Assembly (NCBI GenBank): GCA_023436395.1
Contig: JAEZJJ010000014.1
Location: forward strand, 1 to 35,925
From: Bacillota bacterium
GTDB lineage: Bacteria; Bacillota; Clostridia; Lachnospirales; Cellulosilyticaceae
Direction of reading: 5' to 3'
Length of the DNA stretch: 35,925 bases
Shown one piece after another: positions 32,576 through 35,925 of the stretch. Position numbers and translations under genes: made by a program. Position 1 is the stretch's first letter. Every line of letters begins with the position of its first letter. Under the pieces are notes generated by a model. It saw nothing but the letters and a program-made list of their open reading frames with translations. It did not search any database and was not told the DNA's origin.

Positions 32576-34267
32576 TTAAATCTTAAATCGGGAAATTTCA
32601 TTAATAAGTTTGTGTGAAACTTCACTAGCTTTTCTTGCTTCTTTCAATACATCATTTGACTTTTCATTGACATTGACTACCTGGCTAACTATTTCCATCG
32701 TTCCCTCTGATCCCTGAGCAGATGCAACTGCAACTCCATTAATTATCTTCATTACATTCATACTCATTTCTAAAAGATTATTAGAAGTAATAATCAAAGT
32801 ATCTGAAAAGGATTTATAATAATCAGCATCCATACCATACAGCTTACATGTTTGAATAAATTTCTCATAATCACTCAGTATCCTATCTTCAATAAACTCA
32901 ATCATATGATTAGAATTCTCAGTTAGTTCATCAACAGATGATATAATCCCATTTGTGACACTCTGGATTTTATTAATTGTATCGCTGGTTTGCTCTGCAA
33001 GTTTTTTAATTTCTTCTGCAACAATAGCAAATCCTTTGCCAGCCTCTCCCGCTCTCGCAGCCTCAATGGATGCATTCAACGAAAGTAGATTTGTCTGATT
33101 ACTAATTTGAAGAATACTGTTGGATAGCTCACTAATCTGACGTACAGACTTTGCTTTCTCAATGGAAGTTTTAAGTTGTTTTTGTTGCTCCTTATACATC
33201 TGGACAATATCTATACGACACTCTTCAGAATTTAAAATGATATCTTTTACATTATTGCTAATCCCAGTAGACTTAATACTGATTTCCTGTGTCTTATTGT
33301 TAATATCAACCACTACATCTTCAATATTTTTAGATGTCTCACACATCTCTTCTGCCGACGAAGCCGTTTCTTCTATACTCGCAGATAATTCCTCAATAAC
33401 TGTAGAAACTTCATCCATGTCATTATTTAGATTATTAATCTTTTCGTTAACATGATTGGTAACTTGATCAATATTCAATGAAGCATCCATCACTTTTCCA
33501 ACCAAATCTTTTAATGAATGGCGTACCTCATTAATGGAACATGCTATTTCTCCAAATTCATCCTTTGTATTAACTGTCAAATCTTCTGTCATATCTCCCA
33601 TACTCATTTTATTGAGTGTACATTTAATTTTCATAATATTCTTACTTATACCTCTGGAGAATAGATAAATAACTGGCAAAATTAGAGTCAGCAAAGCAAT
33701 TACAGTAAAACAAATATTAAACAACATCGTACGTTGAATTTCTACAAATAACTTGCCATCTACATCTATTCCAGCAATTGCTACTATTTGATTACTAGAA
33801 TTTTTAATGGGAATATATGCAGAATAGTATGTACCATATATATCTGTATAGGGTTTCTCCGTTACCACAACTTTTCCCTCAAAAGCATTCAACATATCGT
33901 TATTTAATTCATACTCATCTAGAAATTCTGAGGGTTCTACAGATACATCCACTAAAAATTTTCCACTACTTTTATCCACCTTCATTAAGGTATAAAAATT
34001 TCTAGCAATACTTTTAGATTTTTCAAAACTCATCTCTTTTTGAAGTTCTATGTATTCCGGAAGATTACTTGATTTTTCAGCTATTAACTTGCTTAACTTA
34101 TCTCCATCAATGGATTTGGACAACTGTTCTATGCAATCTCTGGCTGACTGTTTTACTTCTTTTTCAAAACCGAGCATAGTTATATAACTCTCTGCAAAGA
34201 AAGCTACTGCAGCAACTACTAATACACATAAGATAATAGTAAAAATCCTTTTTCCCAATTTTGTCAT
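32576..34267 (-). CDS. Methyl-accepting chemotaxis protein
   Basis: A membrane receptor of about 563 residues. One transmembrane helix at about 10-30 and a second at about 185-205 frame a periplasm-equivalent Cache-like sensor domain (with FEGKVVVTEKPYTDIYG and AYIPIKNSSNQIVAIAGIDV). A HAMP domain follows (SRGISKNIMKIK to NTKDEFGE). The long coiled-coil signalling domain has the conserved hairpin tip IEAARAGEAGKGFAIVAEEI, the CheA/CheW contact. The start is the ATG at 34267 with GGAG 9 bp upstream; an in-frame ATG at 34282 includes that site. It is monocistronic, with no chemotaxis genes nearby. The ligand is unknown. Confidence 0.93.
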   Translation of the reverse strand: MTKLGKRIFTIILCVLVVAAVAFFAESYITMLGFEKEVKQSARDCIEQLSKSIDGDKLSKLIAEKSSNLPEYIELQKEMSFEKSKSIARNFYTLMKVDKSSGKFLVDVSVEPSEFLDEYELNNDMLNAFEGKVVVTEKPYTDIYGTYYSAYIPIKNSSNQIVAIAGIDVDGKLFVEIQRTMLFNICFTVIALLTLILPVIYLFSRGISKNIMKIKCTLNKMSMGDMTEDLTVNTKDEFGEIACSINEVRHSLKDLVGKVMDASLNIDQVTNHVNEKINNLNNDMDEVSTVIEELSASIEETASSAEEMCETSKNIEDVVVDINNKTQEISIKSTGISNNVKDIILNSEECRIDIVQMYKEQQKQLKTSIEKAKSVRQISELSNSILQISNQTNLLSLNASIEAARAGEAGKGFAIVAEEIKKLAEQTSDTINKIQSVTNGIISSVDELTENSNHMIEFIEDRILSDYEKFIQTCKLYGMDADYYKSFSDTLIITSNNLLEMSMNVMKIINGVAVASAQGSEGTMEIVSQVVNVNEKSNDVLKEARKASEVSHKLINEISRFKI

Positions 34268-34384
34268 ACTATCACTCTCCATCTAAGTATTGTTTTTAAA
34301 TCAATTCAAAAATTTAGACAAAAAATTACTTTATTTTTTATAATATTCATAATTATATCATTTTTTAAAAAATAATCAATCAAA

Positions 34385-34427
34385 CAAAAAAATGACTTAG
34401 GAATCACTTTCCTTAGTCGTCATTTTA
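34385..34427 (-). terminator. Hairpin at the end of the old integrase region
   Basis: AAAATGAC and GTCATTTT flank an inner TTCCT/AGGAA pairing. On the minus strand the structure ends in TCATTTTTTTG, a good U-tract. It is placed to stop transcription coming from the integrase remnant before the chemotaxis gene. Confidence 0.6.
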
Positions 34428-34464
34428 TAATATGATATTTTGAGACTTTTCTTACCATTCATAA

Positions 34465-34593
34465 GGTGTAATTTGATATACATAGTAATTTAGCCTAATT
34501 CATGTGATATCAACTAAAAAATATTGATTTTACACCCTTTATAAACATTTTTACACCATTTTTCACTATGATTACACCATTTATACACCATTA
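34465..34593. repeat. Phased TACACC repeats, probable arm-type integrase sites at an element end
   Basis: TTACACCMTTT-like 11-mers start with TACACC at 34531, 34552, 34573 and 34584 on the plus strand: steps of 21, 21 and 11 bp, i.e. two, two and one helical turns. The third and fourth overlap the stop and last codons of the integrase remnant. An inverted copy, AAGGTGTAA, lies at about 34463-34471. Tyrosine recombinases of Tn916-like elements and phages bind direct repeats (arm sites) near the element ends, usually beside the int gene. This fits an attachment-site region, although the core site is not identified. Confidence 0.55.
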
Positions 34594-34780
34594 CCACTAT
34601 AAGGAGTGCCTTTAATATCTAATATTAATTTTTCCATTTCATTCGATTGATGTTCTTCCAACGCATGAGTATATAAATCCATAGTCATTGCTAGTGTAGC
34701 ATGCCCTAAATATTTTTGTATAATTTTAGGTTTAATATTGCATTCAAAACACCTTGTAGCAAATGTATACCTGTTTATGG
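34581..34780 (-). pseudogene. Tyrosine recombinase (integrase), C-terminal remnant
   Basis: About 65 codons read INRYTFATRCFECNIKPKII, then QKYLGHATLAMTMDLYTHAL, then a charged tail to a TAA at 34581. FATR, the LGHATLAMT segment and the nucleophile tyrosine in MDLYTH are the hallmarks of the catalytic C-terminus of phage and Tn916-type integrases. The box that should read HxLRHTFATR is altered (AINRYTFATR). The N-terminal 300 or so residues, including the first catalytic Arg, are missing: sequence to the right becomes the terminator and IS110 remnant. The likeliest cause is an insertion or deletion at about 34780. The protein is not functional. Confidence 0.78.
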
Positions 34781-34830
34781 CATAATAAAAATGCAGAAAG
34801 TTGCAGCGTAAAAATACATATCTGATGGCA

Positions 34831-34875
34831 TAAAAACCTGCTAAGAAAAATCAATACTTTTCTTGCAGGTTTTTA
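34831..34875 (-). terminator. Strong hairpin downstream of the IS110 remnant
   Basis: AAAAACCTGC(T)AAGAAAA and TTTTCTTGCAGGTTTTT form a 17-bp stem with a single bulge and a loop of about 8 nt. It has T-runs on both strands. It lies about 90 bp beyond the transposase stop, within the presumed right non-coding end of the IS110 element. Confidence 0.75.
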
Positions 34876-34965
34876 TATTTATTTTCTATCTATTTTAACG
34901 CATGCAAATAAGCCGGAATAATCTACATTTTATCCCAGTTTAGTTACTATTTAGTTTTAAAAGTC

Positions 34966-35666
34966 TTACCCTTTATTTACTTCCTTTACCCTTGCATAAT
35001 AAATCCTTAAAAATTTATTGAGTCCTGCCATCTTTGCTACTTTTTTAGCTTTACCTTCATTTTCTTTTTTTATCATAAACTTATAAACAGTATCTTCTTC
35101 AGGCTTTATACTTTTTAAGCACTTCATCACCTCATACCCTGTTTTTCGTAGTACTGATGAGCCACGTTTCGAAATTCTACGTTGCGTCCCTACAAACTGG
35201 CCAGACTGATAAGGTGGGGCATCTATACCTGCATAAGCTATTAATGCTTTTCCACTGTGAAATCGCCTTACATCTCCTATTTCTGCAATAAGTCTTGGTG
35301 CCAAAACTTCTCCCACACCTTCCATTCCTCTTACCACTTCATACTCTTTTAAACTCTTTGCTAATTCCTGCATTTGTGATAAAATTTTAGATAGAGTTTT
35401 TTCGATTTCTCGAAGTACTCTAACCGCTTCCAATACCAGCATTTTCGTGGATGGGGCATTGGAATTTAGTGTTGGAGATGATAGTTCCCTGTAGCTTCCA
35501 TAATAACTCTTACTTCATCATCTAACTCGTTTATGATTTCTGAGAGTTCCAATAAATCTTTTTCTGTATGACTTATTTCAAACGGTTTTCTTATAACCTC
35601 ACCATATGGTCTTAAAATACAAATCATACTTTTCCCTTTTGAAATATCAATACCTATACTAATCAT
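34966..35666 (-). pseudogene. IS110-family transposase, internally deleted and frameshifted
   Basis: An N-terminal piece (from the ATG at 35666) reads MISIGIDISKGKSMICIL and continues to MEATGNYH before a TAA near 35466. This is the DEDD RuvC-like start of IS110 transposases. A second piece in another frame (35442 to 34966, readable from about 35463) carries the C-terminal Tnp_20 domain with GMEGVGEVLAPRLIAEIGD, AYAGIDAPPYQSG and SKRGSSVLRKTGYEVM. Complete proteins have about 400 residues; here about 66 plus 165 remain, so roughly 150-170 central residues are deleted with loss of frame. The joint is near 35464. AGGAGG precedes the start. The element cannot encode active recombinase. Confidence 0.85.
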
Positions 35667-35832
35667 GTAAAACCTCCTCTTAAGTTTTGTAATTGTCCCC
35701 ACCAACACTTATTACCACTCATTTTGGTTCGTTACACGAAAGCCATTATTGGTTTCAACCTGCTTAATCGAATGTTTATAATAAGGGATGTATAATTAAG
35801 TTTCTGTTGCAAGGTATATAACCCTTGTATTT
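35667..35832 (-). mobile_element. Left non-coding end of the IS110 remnant (possible bridge-RNA region)
   Basis: No reading frame covers this stretch between the transposase start and the neighbouring gene's stop. In IS110-group elements the non-coding region upstream of the transposase encodes a structured bridge RNA of about 150-200 nt that pairs with donor and target DNA. Short inverted segments (for example GGTTGAAACC near 35755, and GGTTCG/CGAACC near 35733-35741) suggest some structure. The element boundary and the RNA are not demonstrated. Confidence 0.4.
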
Positions 35833-35925
35833 CTAACCCCACATTTCACCTTTCCAAGTTACTGTAATTTCTAGTGCAAAGTGTCTTTCTTCAATATCTA
35901 AAACTTGATGAATATAGAGCTCCTT
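35833..35925 (-). CDS. 3' end of an unidentified protein gene (cut by the window edge)
   Basis: One minus-strand frame is open from the window edge for 30 codons, reading KELYIHQVLDIEERHFALEI and then TVTWKGEMWG before a TAG at 35833. The composition and pattern are protein-like. No family is recognisable from so little. It runs toward the IS110 end, so the mobile element may have inserted just downstream of it, or the gene may have been truncated by the insertion. Confidence 0.45.
   Translation of the reverse strand, partial: KELYIHQVLDIEERHFALEITVTWKGEMWG

Noticed and set aside
34530..34593. CRISPR array made of the TACACC repeats
   Set aside because: The repeats are 11 bp with 0-10 bp between them, far too short, and no cas genes are present.
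34930..35832. Active IS110 element
   Set aside because: The transposase lacks its central part and changes frame at about 35464, so it cannot be functional.

Overview
The window reads as a chromosomal segment of a low-GC, Gram-positive anaerobe of the Clostridia, possibly a Lachnospiraceae or Cellulosilyticum relative. This rests on the AT-rich DNA, strong AGGAGG-type ribosome binding sites, a T-box riboswitch, an ECF transporter, a 2[4Fe-4S] ferredoxin and clostridial-looking proteins. Nearly all genes lie on the minus strand; the AraC-family regulator at 24.7 kb is the clear exception.

Left flank (1-2.06 kb): debris. It holds the C-terminal end of an IS1182-type transposase, an unrecognised small ORF, a membrane-anchored transglutaminase-like protein, a stop-interrupted ORF and a Walker-A remnant of an ABC ATPase. 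Next (2.07-6.77 kb) comes a compact operon read leftward: Crp/Fnr-type regulator, nucleoside phosphorylase, ECF S component, EcfT and two EcfA ATPases. Its promoter carries two copies of a GGACAATTGTCC palindrome, 61 bp apart, with the proximal one centred near -41. I infer a self-activating nucleoside uptake and phosphorolysis system. A folD relic and a nitroreductase follow, then a GC-rich multi-hairpin element of unknown nature (7.80-7.95 kb).

Centre (7.95-22.2 kb): an 11-gene branched-chain amino acid operon transcribed leftward from a TTGACA-17-TAAAAT promoter through a T-box leader. The order is ilvB, ilvN, ilvC, leuA, cimA, leuC, leuD, leuB, ilvE, ilvD and a second ilvB-type gene, ending in a strong terminator. 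With both leuA and cimA present and LeuCDB able to serve both routes, it encodes leucine and valine synthesis plus a threonine-independent (citramalate) route to isoleucine. The presumed specifier codon is AUC (Ile).

Right-centre (22.6-32.2 kb): ordinary chromosomal genes. These are typA, an AraC regulator, a secreted TraB/GumN-like protein, a ferredoxin, topoisomerase III, an acidic-tailed membrane protein, a GNAT acetyltransferase and two small unknown proteins. Many are separated by clear promoters and hairpin terminators.

Right flank (32.4-35.9 kb): a methyl-accepting chemotaxis protein, then mobile-element debris. The debris comprises the 3' end of a tyrosine recombinase gene, helically phased TACACC repeats just past it (probably arm-type integrase sites at an old element end), an internally deleted IS110-family transposase with its upstream non-coding end, and the 3' end of an unidentified gene cut by the window edge.
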